The notes under the pieces were generated by a model, which searched no databases, was not told the origin of the DNA, and worked only from the letters and a program-made list of their open reading frames with translations. A stretch of DNA of 23,026 nt from Echinostoma caproni (lineage: Eukaryota; Platyhelminthes; Trematoda; Plagiorchiida; Echinostomatidae): positions 11,038 through 34,063 of the forward strand of contig UZAN01041987.1 of the NCBI GenBank assembly GCA_900618425.1. The letters run 5' to 3'. The position numbers were made by a program, and so were the translations under genes. Numbering within the stretch: the first letter of the stretch is position 1; every line of letters starts with the position of its first letter. This document shows positions 10,895 to 21,611 of the stretch, piece by piece.

Positions 10895-12335
10895 ATCAAA
10901 GATTGACGTTTTACCTACAAGCACAGGCCAGTCCAACTGAAGATGATCTACAGCAGCTCCCAATTGTCTACCTTTGAACTTTGTCACCGAAATCGTAAAA
11001 GGCCAGCTTTTCGTATTACCTAGATATATTTCGTCGGAGAAGACAGTACGCAAATATTGATCTGACCTCTTCGGTAATCCGCTATCTGAACTGATGGTTG
11101 ATGCGTACCAACGAAAGTTTGGCAAGACGCTGATTCATCAGTCTTGGAAAAAAGATGTCATTTCCCTCATTTACAATAGTGGTTATCAAAATGATCGCCC
11201 TAACTAACGTCCAGTTACATTCCTTCCAGTTCAATCAAAGGTAATGGAATAAAGTATTGTTAAAATCTCTGGTACCGCATCTCAAGAAGTGCAACGTTTT
11301 GTAACCAGTTGAGCAAGAATTTCAAAGTAAGTTGTATGCACGACCAGTCTGTTACTTGCACAACAGGAGTGGAGAAGAGCAGTCGAGTAAAGTGAGGTGG
11401 CAGAGCTAGTGTACTTAGAATTCTCCAACGCTTTTTATCCTGTGAACCTCTAAACACTGCTGCGAAAGCTCCATGATCCTGGTTTTTAACAAGTGCTCAT
11501 CGATTCGATTGGAGAATTCTCTCATTTCATGTTTAAGTTACGGGATCTCTGTTAGGACCATGCGACACAGTGCTTGAGATTTCACATGCAACCGTACTAT
11601 GCACCCATCTTTTCCTAGAATTTATAAATGACCTACAAAACATTCTGTGTAGAAGATTTAATATTTGCTACTGATCCTGAAACACGGAAAGGAGTAAAAC
11701 GTCATTTAAAGCACTATTAGGAACAATGTAAGATTGTACCATTTCGTCACAGGGGTCACTTTCTATGCGTACTTAGAAATCAGCCTGTACCGTGTGCTCC
11801 AAACGGGAGGATTCTGGGACTTAGCATATTTCANATTATGGTAGAGCATCTAAAATGGCCCTGAATCAAATTGAACTGCTCAAACGTGTTTTATGGACAG
11901 CTCGACTCGGACCCTTTCCTGTTAATAGCACACATTCAACCACATCCCGAGTACACCATCCAGATTTGCAACTCACGACCAATCGGTGAATGGAAAGCAA
12001 CCGAAATGCATTCCAGATGGTCAAAGGGTTACAATACAAGACCTATGCAGCAAGGATGCAACAATTAGGACTAAAATCTCAGTTCCATCAAATTCAAGGG
12101 ACTATGATGATCCTAGTGTATAAACTGCTATAAGAACCGTAACAACAGCGTAGTACTCTACCGATACTTTCCAGGAATGTGTACTTTATGGGACATCCCT
12201 TTAGAGTGGTGCCCCAGAAGCAAAGGCTAGTTTTCCGGTGTTACTCTCTCAATGTCAGGCTACTTACTACCTGAAACGTTCTTCCCTCTCCGACTGTTTA
12301 CGATCGAAACATCAACTTGCTCAACTAGCGTTCTG
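10895..12335 (+). mobile_element. Decayed non-LTR retrotransposon, CR1-like reverse transcriptase remnant
   Basis: Translations in shifting plus-strand frames follow the order of a LINE reverse transcriptase. 11145-11240 reads VISLIY..., then RPVTFLPVQSKVME, with a TAA at 11205 where the family has Tyr. 11409-11453 corresponds to catalytic motif A but reads EFSNAFY, so both usual aspartates are changed. 11609-11641 reads FLEFINDLQN. 11664-11675 (FATD) corresponds to the FADD motif C. About 11880-12130 matches the thumb and C-terminal region (HPEYTIQICNS, then LGLKSQ...ILVYKLL). About 12191-12330 matches the 3' end of the frame (RGHPFRVV...). Stops and frameshifts throughout show an inactive copy. 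No endonuclease domain or 5' end is visible, and the clade is inferred from motif style. Confidence 0.75.
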
Positions 12336-13576
12336 ATGAATCATTGAAACACTGAGCTGCTCGTACAACTTCCGTGAACGAATGCGATTTCGGGTCACTT
12401 GATTATTTGATTTGTCAATGTCATACGAACCCTGAGTGCGAAGAACCTATGAGATCCGACAAGGTTCCATTTTGAAAAACCATCCATAATAAAACAATTA
12501 CGTGTGAAATAGCATACACCAGACAAGAAATGCTTTCCCCAGTTGGGAACAAATTTAATCCACATCCCGTCTGCGATGTAACCATATCGGAAGTACCGGA
12601 AAATGTGGCCCAATCTAAGGATGTCAGTTTTGCTAACACACACCGTCTGAGTCGGTGAGCGGGTGAAGGTGACACGGGTTGATTTAGGCTATGAGGTCTC
12701 ATTAAATTTGTTTAAACTGGGAATCAGATGTCAGTCAACGGTGTTTGATAAATATCGACAAAGTGAACCGCTTTTGTACAATGAAACTAACTATTGATAG
12801 AAAGATGATGTGGTCATGGGAACGTTGCTTGGGTCATTCCATACAAGTAGATTTTCAGCCATGGTTAAAAGTGAAATACTGAAGGGCACAATTGGTAGAT
12901 CTAAAAATGTAGATATATAGGCAATACATTCACCATTTGTGACCCTACAACGGATACTATTACACTACTTCTAGCACTCAAGGAACACAGCCGATTCACT
13001 ATTGCGGTGGATGAAGATAATTTTCTCACTCTTCTGGACGCGGGACTTCGTCCAATGGAGGATGATCATAGCGAGATCAGCATATGGATAGCATAGTACA
13101 CGCAGTTTATGAGTCCGACTGAGATGCAAACAAAGTTTAGTGAACAGGTGAGTCTACAGGGTGAAGAGAATGTATAGTCCGGAAATCGTGAGTGACAAAC
13201 CAATCCACATTTGAAAAACCCTCTGGATAAACGAATTTTCATGAAACATTCTTTATGCAACATTTAAAATGAAGATTAAACGACGTGAAAGCATAGATTT
13301 TTAGAAGGAAGGAAGTGTTCATGGATGTTCCATTCCAAGTGATAGGGGATTTAACATCTAATTAAATTTTGGGATCAATCAATGAGCGTTTTTTAACAGT
13401 TAAAAGGTAAATCACCTTGCTAGTTTCAATCGTATGTTTTATATTCGTTATCCGTATCTCGGATACAAAACAAGACTCCACGAAACGGAACAGCAAAAGC
13501 TCAAACAGCTGAATCCTGCAACACTCGGTCGAAGAAGGGCACAGGTTTGCTCAAGCGTTTACAGGTTTCCTCACAG
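12336..13576. other. No gene firmly recognised downstream of the LINE
   Basis: A 61-codon plus-strand frame ending at about 12660 (including CDVTISEVPENVAQ) and a second open run near 13434-13610 read as ordinary protein but have no recognised domain or splice partners. The first could be further LINE-linked sequence. Confidence 0.3.
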
Positions 13577-13702
13577 AACCCAAGAACAATGTGAAAAGAT
13601 TACGTAACAACATCCAGATAACTGCAAAAACCATAGCATGTAGAATTATGAAGCTAGGGTTGTGCAAGCTACGTAACCTGCATTTAGTACTCCAGTTACC
13701 AA
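13577..13702 (+). other. Candidate exon, product unknown
   Basis: The acceptor tcctcacag (13576) and consensus donor gtaagt (13703) enclose an open frame entering and leaving in phase 1. The predicted peptide is basic and rich in Lys, Arg, Leu and Ile (for example KTIACRIMKLGLCKL). No partner exon was found and no family is recognised. Confidence 0.2.
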
Positions 13703-16167
13703 GTAAGTTATGGTTTCCTGTAATGATCTCGCAGTCGCACATACACGATTTCGCACTTTCTTATCGCATACAGTTCACACATTAGTTGAATTGCTTTTTT
13801 CCTTTTTATTTCTGTTGACTTCATTGCTGCTTGTGAACCGAACCTCTGACATACACAAACATACTCGTCCACACACATTCATCCAGCTTGTGTCAATTGA
13901 TAATCTAGTGAGTGATCGGACCAAATATGAAAATTTCTGAAGCAATATGTATAATATACAGTGCAGTGTAAACACCACTCCAGACTACCAGTGAGTGGGG
14001 GTTGGGACACCACACACATCTGGTAGGGATGTTGTCACAGTAAATTATGATCAGTACACTGCGCACACAATGAACTCCATCTCCCCCCTTTCATTATTGA
14101 TGCAGGGAAAACGTTTACCACATATCATACGTTTTTTGGTACGCGTTACCACAATTACTAACTCAATGCATAACTCGTTTTTTCTGTCACTTGGAGTGTG
14201 AAACTTGGAAGTGTGCAATGATTGACTCAATCCCAAAAGCATTTCAGAACAACAATGCGTTCCACCTATTCGCTTGCATTGCTATTAATTGTTCAGTCCG
14301 CTGAGGAAAAATGGGATCGTGTTGTATCATAAAATATGTCGCGGAAAACTCGGGAGAGGCAGACGTTGAATACCATCTTGCTCGGTTGGCTACAGTACAG
14401 ACAACCTCGGGTTTGTGATCATGTGAATCCATTCAGCAGTTTTTCTGAGTGCTTCCATGTTTACAACCAGAGGATAAACGACCCGGTTGCAGCCGTTAAT
14501 TCCAATTGAGTACCACATGGAGCAGTTCCCGTCAGCCTATGCCAGTGCATGTAGACTACTGTCACATGGACAACCTTCCAATCGTTTATACAGACCTTCT
14601 TTGAGTGGTGGTCCAATAAGACAGAGCAATGGACCTGATCCCGTTCACGTTAGAGCAGATCAAACGAGTACAAAATGATTAATCACCTAATGTTGACGTG
14701 TCACGCATACCGTCATCCATTCCAATCGATGTATGCACTACCGATTCGCAAGAGTCCACAAGAAAGAGCTGTGCAATGTTTTCGAGATGTATGCGTGGTA
14801 CACTAGAACTGTAAGATGAATCACTTTCTAACTTTCATTTCACTTGATTGCATCGAGCGATTACCGCTGTGGCAATCGCTGCGTAACAAATTATTTGACC
14901 ACAATTGTAACAGGAACACGAGTAGTACACATTACCATTTATCAAAAAGCGGAAACGTACTTTCCCGATTCGGAATGACTAAATCTGAATGCGTCAAAAG
15001 TGAATCGGGTCCAAGCATTTTAATTAGTGATTACCTCTGGGCTGATGAATTATGCACCCAGCCATAGTGATATGTATCAGGGTCGATGGAAATATCACGT
15101 GACTGGTTCAGATGATCACATGTGTGTATCGTGTATTACTTGTCGAAGTGGTACTGTAGTCACTATGGGAGGTATTTCATACTGCTCCCCTGTTTCCCTC
15201 AGAGCAGCATACTATCAATATCATTCGAATTTGTGTACAGATATGACAGCCGGTTGAATGGATGTTTAATCGAAAATACTACATATTAGTTAGCTCCCAA
15301 GAAACTCATTTTGCTAATCTAAAAGTAAAATTCTTGATCACTTTTGGTATTTGCTTGACATTGTGTTTCTGAGTCACCTAACTCAAAGTAAACGGTTTCA
15401 ACTTCAGATCCCACAACTCCACATATGAGTCCCCGATGAGATGCACCGATAATATTATTGAAATCCGCAGAGGGCAATGTAAAGTTTCAAAATGAACAAG
15501 AATATCACATGATACCCACCGCACAAGGTCCTGAACTAGTCCTGTTAGACAATGTCGATAAACAACCAAAACTACACACACACACATATATATATATATA
15601 TGTTTTAAGCCAAAATTACAGAGGGCGCATTGCGAATGCAACTAGGGGCGATTTCAATCAGAATTTACCGTCTGGAGCTATGTGCAAGCACAATAAACCG
15701 CTTCCAAAATGTCCGGTTGATTGGGCACAAAACGAAAGACTCGATCACTCCATCCCTGTCCCGACCTTGACATTGTTCCCTGTCCTGTCCGCCCGTTCGC
15801 TTTTATCTCTTTTCTATCTTTCTTGATTGTGGTACACGCGATCTACCATGCACAACTCATTTTCGGCGTATCATGTGTACGGATTTTTCTCTCTTCCTGG
15901 CTCACAACTCTGATCAGCTAGCCATTCAATCAGTATATCTTTTTTGCTTCATTGCCACTCTACTCTGAATTCCATTTGACCTTTGACCGATCACCTTTTC
16001 TAAAGCACTGGTTACCGCCAGCCTCCCAGCATTCGCTTGAACTGCATGCTTGCATTTATCGCTGTCATAAACTGGGCGGTGTTCACCTGATTAGGGGTAT
16101 ACATAGAGGCATTTCTAATGTCTTTTTTGTTTTCATCTGTCATTCACATCTAAACAATGACTCGCAG
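13703..16167 (+). other. Plus-strand mosaic of coding-like short frames
   Basis: Successive open stretches in changing frames occur at 13995-14201, 14487-14678, 14816-15067, 15027-15257 and 15458-15826, the last crossing a microsatellite. None contains a domain I recognise, and no chain of splice sites joins them in phase. Individual lengths are within chance; what is suggestive is their concentration on one strand. Confidence 0.2.
15574..15601. repeat. (AC)n(AT)n compound microsatellite
   Basis: Several AC repeats pass directly into about eight AT repeats. It interrupts an otherwise unidentified open stretch, so reading frames across it are not trustworthy as protein. Confidence 0.9.
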
Positions 16168-16501
16168 AGAAGCTGCTGCTCTTTGAACTGCAATCTTATC
16201 ATGGTAAACCGCACGACAGTTGGGATAAGCCAGGAATATGTTTACCGAGACACCCGAAATTTGTACCCGAAAGTCCCATGGTTGGAGGCACAGCTTCAAA
16301 GTAAACGACCAATTGGTGTCGGGGACACAGTTTGTGGGCAGTTCAGTGGCTCTTCAATGGATTTTGGTGTGAATAACAGTTTGAAAAATGAAGGAACATA
16401 GTGAATTGGAATACAAAATACCTAGACCGACACTCGATTTACCAAATATGACTACGGAACCACGATTAGATCATCGTTTGGTCCGACCAGACCATCGATA
16501 G
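16168..16501 (+). pseudogene. Unidentified coding-like stretch with an apparent frame change
   Basis: An acceptor-like ctcgcag (16167) precedes an open frame to TAG 16399-16401. It overlaps a second frame from ATG 16388 to TAG 16499-16501 that reads as ordinary protein (for example IPRPTLDLPNM). A one-base shift near 16385 would join them. After the stop the second frame resumes as coding-like sequence, broken by several further stops. I recognise no family. It may be a decayed gene, an assembly error within an exon, or chance, since open frames this long are expected a few times in a window of this size. Confidence 0.2.
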
Positions 16502-17747
16502 CCACTAAGAAAAAGCTTCCATCCGAATGGTCGAGAAAATCGGTTTTGCTTCCCGGAGCAAGATATTCTTGGAAGTCATCTTGTTGTTACCAGCAATACA
16601 TTTTATTGAGAGGACCCTACCTCAAAAAAGCACATTTTTACACAAAAGAGTCATACATACTGCTAGTCAGTCCCAGCAACCAAGAAGCACCGGTCAAGTA
16701 CCTAATGTGAGGATTCGCACATTCTTACGGCAACGTACAAAATTCCGACGGAATTCATTCCCAGCGCAACACACAAGATAACCACCCACAGTGTCTATCA
16801 GCAGTAATTGGATAGCCTGAAACACCCGCGTTGCTCCGATCTGCTTATCCCCTCCCTTTCAGTTGGAGTGTTACACCAAAAGCTCGCGGAAGAATAAGAT
16901 CAACGGTTTACTAAACTTCATAGCAAAATATTACTTTTTTCTCCGAACCCGAACCTTAAACTGTTCACATATCACGATATATTTCTCTATTCGTTTTGAT
17001 CTGGAACACAGTAATTTTTCTCTGGCGATATGGCTCTCAACGGTGCTACGCACAGCTTCTTTCATCACGCCGTATTCCTCCTAATGGGCATTCATCACGT
17101 GCAACCTCAACCGCGTTTGGATACGAGATGACATCAAGATTTGTGTGTATGTGTGTGTATGTGTGTGTGTGTGGGCGCTCATGTGTACAAGGGAGATTTT
17201 TCCCGCGCAAACGTTCCTCGTAACGTAAAATAAACCAATATGACACTGAGCACAATGGTGGGGATTGGTGGTATTCGGTTGGACAGAGTTGGAGGGTTAT
17301 ATGTTCACACGCGTGTGAAAGACTGCTTTTGGCCGGGGTCAGTTTGATCAAAATCCCTCCAAAATATGTGTTTTGCCTTCAAGCAGCATTGATTGGATCG
17401 AGATTGGCGATAGTGGGGCTTTTGAAAAAGATAAAATTTGCTTATTCGATATGATTAATGTACCACTGGATTAGAGCGAATTCACGCTCCGGGTTCTAAT
17501 TGCATTCGTATTCTACACAGTCCTCCTGATTCCTGCTAATTCTCCCTCCCCCACCCCGAGTGAACCTCCAAGTGGCAGTGATAACAACAACTGCACGAGA
17601 AAAGTCACATGTGTGCGGTACGGCAGAGTTCAGCGGTTACGCATAATTACACCACCACCTGTGCTACGAGCATGCTTCTATCTGATTGGTTAAAAAAGGT
17701 GTGCGATGAAAGCCAATACGCCTCCGAGTCCTCCCAAACTGTACACG
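16502..17747. other. Upstream flank of the FN3 gene, no gene firmly recognised
   Basis: It begins with coding-like fragments broken by stops. A strong acceptor (ccctttcag at 16862) is followed by short open ends in all three frames. The remainder is AT-rich with the GT microsatellite and is best read as intergenic and promoter-proximal sequence. Confidence 0.35.
17142..17174. repeat. GT microsatellite
   Basis: A run of TG/GT dinucleotides with two TAT interruptions, about 600 nt upstream of the FN3 gene's TATA box. Likely length-polymorphic and able to form Z-DNA, but no function can be read from it. Confidence 0.85.
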
Positions 17748-17772
17748 CCTAATTAGGATTGGTGTACCAATC
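17748..17772 (+). promoter_or_regulatory. Palindromic homeodomain-type site plus inverted ATTGG/CCAAT pair
   Basis: CCTAATTAGG (17748-17757) is a perfect 10-bp palindrome with the TAATTA core bound by many homeodomain proteins. Its last base begins GATTGGTGTACCAATC (17757-17772), which has perfect 6-bp arms containing ATTGG and CCAAT. Both end 11 nt before the TATA box. Further CCAAT-type motifs lie at 17713-17717 (CCAAT) and 17685-17689 (ATTGG). The motifs are seen directly; regulation of the FN3 gene is inferred from position. Confidence 0.4.
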
Positions 17773-17783
17773 GTGGTCGTGTG

Positions 17784-17790
17784 TATAAAA
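17784..17790 (+). promoter_or_regulatory. TATA box of the secreted FN3 gene
   Basis: TATAAAA lies 54 nt upstream of the ATG at 17838. A transcription start about 30 nt downstream (near 17815) would give a 5' UTR of only some 20-25 nt. Position and sequence fit a core promoter. The transcription start itself is inferred. Confidence 0.6.
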
Positions 17791-17837
17791 TGTGCGTGGG
17801 GCGTGATTCTAAACGACTGAGAATTCGAGAAACAATC

Positions 17838-20800
17838 ATGATGAAGAAAATCATCCTTATCGCTCTCACAATCAGCACATTGATCAACGCATATTCCGGT
17901 GAGTTTTTCTCATCTGTCTGCTCTCTCTTCATCTCTGTTGTGCACTGCGAACATTTATTTCAAAGCCTAATTTCTACTTGGTTTTGAGCGAGTAATGTAT
18001 TGATGTACTGAAATGAATTGTATGATATCTTGTGTCTTGAACTAACTAAATTTATATACTCCCAGAATACCAGGACTGGTTTGAGGAGAATTGTTCATTA
18101 CGAACAACAGTAAGGGTATGGATAGATTGCTGTACATAATATACGACGTCTCGTTTGGAATATATCATCGAAATTCCGACAAGCATACAGTATTATGAAC
18201 GGAACGTTCCATAATTATCATTTTTCAACACAGTTATGCGGTATAGGAGATTTCGTTCATTTTTTACGGTTGTGTGAAACCGACAATCATGTTCTTTTGC
18301 TCGATCCAACCATACTACTCACAAATGTAAGTAGGACCTCGAAATGTTAGCGCAACCGAAACAGATTACACTGAAGGTTGGTAAACACCTCACACACCAG
18401 CAGAGGCATTCATTATGGTCAACAAAAAATGGGGATTAATTACACAGAGATCTTAAAAATCACTTTTTGTCCAAGTTTGAGCCCTAGTTAACTTGTCGCT
18501 CTTTCTCTCTCCGTTGAACATTGAACATTGGTAAGTACAAAACTAAAGCAAACTGGACGGCGCGGGGCGGAGGGGGTGTAATCTCCATTCAAATTTGTGC
18601 GAAGTCAAAAGGTTAAAATAAAGCTGTATACAGAAATCGGGACATGATCTGACAGTGGCATGCAGTTTTCACAACCTGTTGAAGTGAGCCAGGGGAATTG
18701 GTGACAGATTGCAAAAACCACCGATTGATTGCAGACAAAAACTCAGATTCGATTAGGAGCAGAAAAGATAAATTTCAAGCAGATTATCGGTGAGAGAAGA
18801 AACACGAGTGCTTAATACAACGAGCGCAGTGTACTGTAAAATCCAAGTGGGAAATGTGGTAGTAGTATGTTGTATCCATATGGAAAATAAGAGTGTGGTG
18901 ATTGCACAGTTCACGGAGGCACTCCGGAACTGCCCAGCAAAAATTCTGATGAAATATGTCCACGTTTACTTTTTTATGACAGCAAAGTAAAACATTTGGA
19001 TAATGTCGGGAATTATAGATTATTTTTCCTTCTAAATCCTATCGGATGAGTAACTTTCTACAGCGTTCATATATCGTTCTGAATTTCCGTGTTTGCCATG
19101 GAATTATTCAGTATTTGGTATTCACCCAACCACTCACCCTTCCCTTTTCTTCTGATTGGGCTTCTGGCTTGAAAAAACAAAACACAATCCAGAAACCCTG
19201 TTTGTACGACCATTGGGTGAGGGTGCTCGAGTGATGTGGTCCCAGCCGTACGAACCGACCTCGGAGTATCTGCTCATTTGGTTCAAGGAAGGCATGGGTC
19301 GTATTGGCGGGCACAAATTCATCAATCGAACCCAGAGAGATTTCACTGTGCCCAGATTGGATCCATGCACGAAATATGTGTTCTGGTTGTATGGTTTTGA
19401 TTGGAATTATGAAATCAATAGTCACGCGGCAGGGTTCATGCAAACAGGTGAGTCAGTAACGATTTTTCCATACGTGTGTGGTTTTCAAGCATGTATGTAC
19501 AAATAGACCGTTTTTTATAATTGATCCCTTACATATTAGTGGAATCGAATTTTCCTCCAATACTGATCAAAGTGAAAATCGTGTCATTGAACGAGTGCTG
19601 AATCACCTCAGGTGTTTATAAGTCAATTGTGTATATCATTGTTTTTCGCTATCTTCGTCTCTCAACTTTTCCGCACAACCCGCATGTTACCGTTTTTCTG
19701 TCTTTGTTATGAGGGGAGGGCGGTTGATGTGCTGTTCATGAGCATTCATGAATCCCGAAAATAAGAAGCTTTGTAATGAACTTCCGATAATTTTATAACC
19801 CATATATGAGTTACTTCAAACTTGAAATACCTGCTCTGAGTCAATCAAGCTAAACTCTCCCTTCCTCTTTTTGTTTGTCAGTGCCTAACAGGAAGTATTA
19901 TGCACTCGTGTAGTGAGTGGCATACTCACTTTCAACAAAAGGTGTTAGTTGACGAACATAGATGCTTTTATTGATTTTATTTTAATGCGTTCCAGTCACC
20001 TGATCCGCCACTTCCTTCACAGGCCGGCAGAGGGAACTAGACCACCTAAAGGACAAATTGCGGATTTCTGCCCGAGGTGCAGGACCAGTTCGAAACATAC
20101 AAATTAAGAATGGAATTTATATCTGTGAAATTCGGTGAGAACATAATGAGCAATCGTCTCTCTCTCACACACGAATTAACCTGTCAATTATCAGTTGCAA
20201 TGCAGACAGTACTCTATCACACTCGATATTGTGCTACCTACGCCTGCGAATAAAGTGGTCACGTGCAATTCAAGACCTCAACTTAATCTTTGCAAGTGAT
20301 ATTCCAGATCTGGCTGAATCACACGCTGTATAGTTTGATTGAGGGACGGACATTCGCGACCACGAAATTCGAAGTTTTGTGCAGCTACAAAGACCGAGCT
20401 TGTGCAAACCGAACTTTCACGGCCTCAGGATCGATCTAGTTGTGCTCATACTAAGTGTTCCAACATACCAACTAACTTCATACCTGATGTGCTTATATCC
20501 GTGCTTGTGAAGGACATATGGCTGTATAAATTCCTAATGAAAACTGCACAGAGACACAGATATTTATAAAATAGTTAATAAGGGTTGGTTGCACATTGTT
20601 GTGACTTCTCCAGAAAACCACCACCTCGTCATTTTGAAGAGACACGATGTGTGATGACAGATGGTGTATTATTGAGGTTATACTGTTTCAAGCCACGTGA
20701 GTAACAGTATAGCAAGTCAGCAAGTCAAAACGGGGAAAGATAACTTGTTCGTCACGTTTATTTTGCTTCCTACTGGGCGTATCATCGTTCTGTCTGGCTT

Positions 20801-21188
20801 CAGGTAGCAAGCCATCCTGAATCCTAAACTATCAGACTGTGTTACTTGAAGAAGATCGAAGGTGGCAATAGGGTTAGTGCGATTCAGACATGAGACCTGC
20901 GGTCCCAAGCGCCGGTAATTGTTTTACGCACAGAGCTCACGTTGAAACTCAAAACAAAAGCAGCATTTATGGTGCCTTTTCGTGTGCACCCTAACCAACT
21001 TACGGGACTCGTATCTGTCCATCAAACACACTATTCTTGCAGTTTTTCGATATTTCGGGATGAATTGTAGTTTCTCGTCCGATCCAAAATATCCGCACTG
21101 CACATCCCGGATCAAGTTATTTATACCGGATTCACACGGATATTTTGTTGATAAGTTGGAAGCTCTATTGAATAGTTGTCACGAATGA
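17838..21188 (+). CDS. Secreted fibronectin type III domain protein with Cys-rich C-terminus, eight exons
   Basis: Spliced gene assembled by hand. Exons: 17838-17898, 18066-18109, 18234-18326, 18735-18789, 19193-19447, 20023-20134, 20614-20696, 21043-21188. All introns are GT-AG, and the phases join without a stop to give 849 nt, 282 residues, ending TGA at 21186-21188. Residues 1-18 are a signal peptide (MMKK, then a hydrophobic Ile/Leu core, likely cleavage after Ala18). Residues 21-84 hold Cys30, 37 and 49. Residues 85-169 are a fibronectin type III domain. Residues 170-282 carry Cys204, 219, 231, 243, 254 and 280. Possible N-glycosylation sites are Asn29, Asn129 and Asn242. No transmembrane segment follows the signal, so it is probably secreted; a receptor-like or adhesive role is only a guess. 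The start was chosen because it opens the signal peptide and lies about 50 nt after a TATA box; an in-frame GTG at 17781 overlaps that box and was rejected. I do not recognise the family beyond the FN3 domain. Confidence 0.8.
19193..19447 (+). other. Fibronectin type III domain exon (exon 5, phase 1-1)
   Basis: This 255-nt exon encodes one whole FN3 domain, residues 85-169 of the secreted protein. The hallmarks are visible: Trp100 in strand B (VMW), Tyr110 followed by a hydrophobic run (YLLIWF) for strand C, and the Leu140-x-Pro142-x-Thr144-x-Tyr146 signature that forms the E-F loop and tyrosine corner. Cys143 sits inside that signature, where FN3 domains usually have a non-cysteine residue, so it may pair with a cysteine elsewhere in the protein. 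An NRT glycosylation site lies at Asn129. The exon enters and leaves in phase 1, the arrangement typical of shuffled extracellular modules. The acceptor ends in ccag after a pyrimidine-rich stretch about 40 nt upstream, and the donor is a strong gtgagt. Confidence 0.85.
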
Positions 21189-21320
21189 CGAATGTTACAA
21201 GAACATCTATTGTAGTAGGTGATACTGACAGAAAATAATAAGTGATAAATGAGTAAGAAATTTCAGTAGTCAGTTCGCATGGCGTGAGGGCGTGCATGTG
21301 TGGCAGCAAGCAGCGTATGT

Positions 21321-21339
21321 TAATCAATCAATCAATCAG
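21321..21339. repeat. Short AATC tandem repeat
   Basis: About four and a half copies of AATC in the probable 3' UTR of the FN3 gene, just before the ATTAAA signal. Confidence 0.8.
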
Positions 21340-21341
21340 TT

Positions 21342-21468
21342 ATTAAATCGATTCTGCCACAGGCATGCACAACGAGCATAACAGTCATTTTTAGGCTAAA
21401 ACATTGATAACGTGGAAATTGGTCAAATAATCATCTGGAAAGGCATTTCTAATGACTGTGGAAATAAA
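21342..21468 (+). other. Candidate polyadenylation signals of the FN3 gene
   Basis: ATTAAA at 21342-21347, the commonest variant signal, and AATAAA at 21463-21468 lie 154 and 275 nt after the stop codon. An AATAAT-type variant occurs nearer, at about 21234. Which one is used cannot be told from sequence alone. Confidence 0.4.
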
Positions 21469-21611
21469 AAAGGAAAAGCATTGCATGTGCTTTTTGATAG
21501 ATTTATTATTGATGCATTAAATTTGCCCACTTAGGCTCCTTCCATTTTCATTCATTGTTCATAATAATCTAACGTTCTGTTTTCGACTGATGATACTCTT
21601 TTCCTCTTCAG

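Noticed and set aside
12331..12352. Hammerhead-like CTGATGA...GAAAC
   Set aside because: The six bases between the two core motifs cannot form stem II and no flanking stems are visible.
17781..17837. In-frame upstream GTG start of the FN3 gene
   Set aside because: It overlaps the TATA box and would add a charged leader before the signal peptide; the ATG at 17838 fits better.
19108..19443. Long minus-strand frame opposite exon 5
   Set aside because: It is the antisense shadow of the FN3 exon, whose plus-strand reading has clear domain hallmarks.
19988..20022. Alternative acceptor ttccag for exon 6
   Set aside because: In the required phase it meets a TGA within a few bases; the acceptor at 20022 keeps the frame open.
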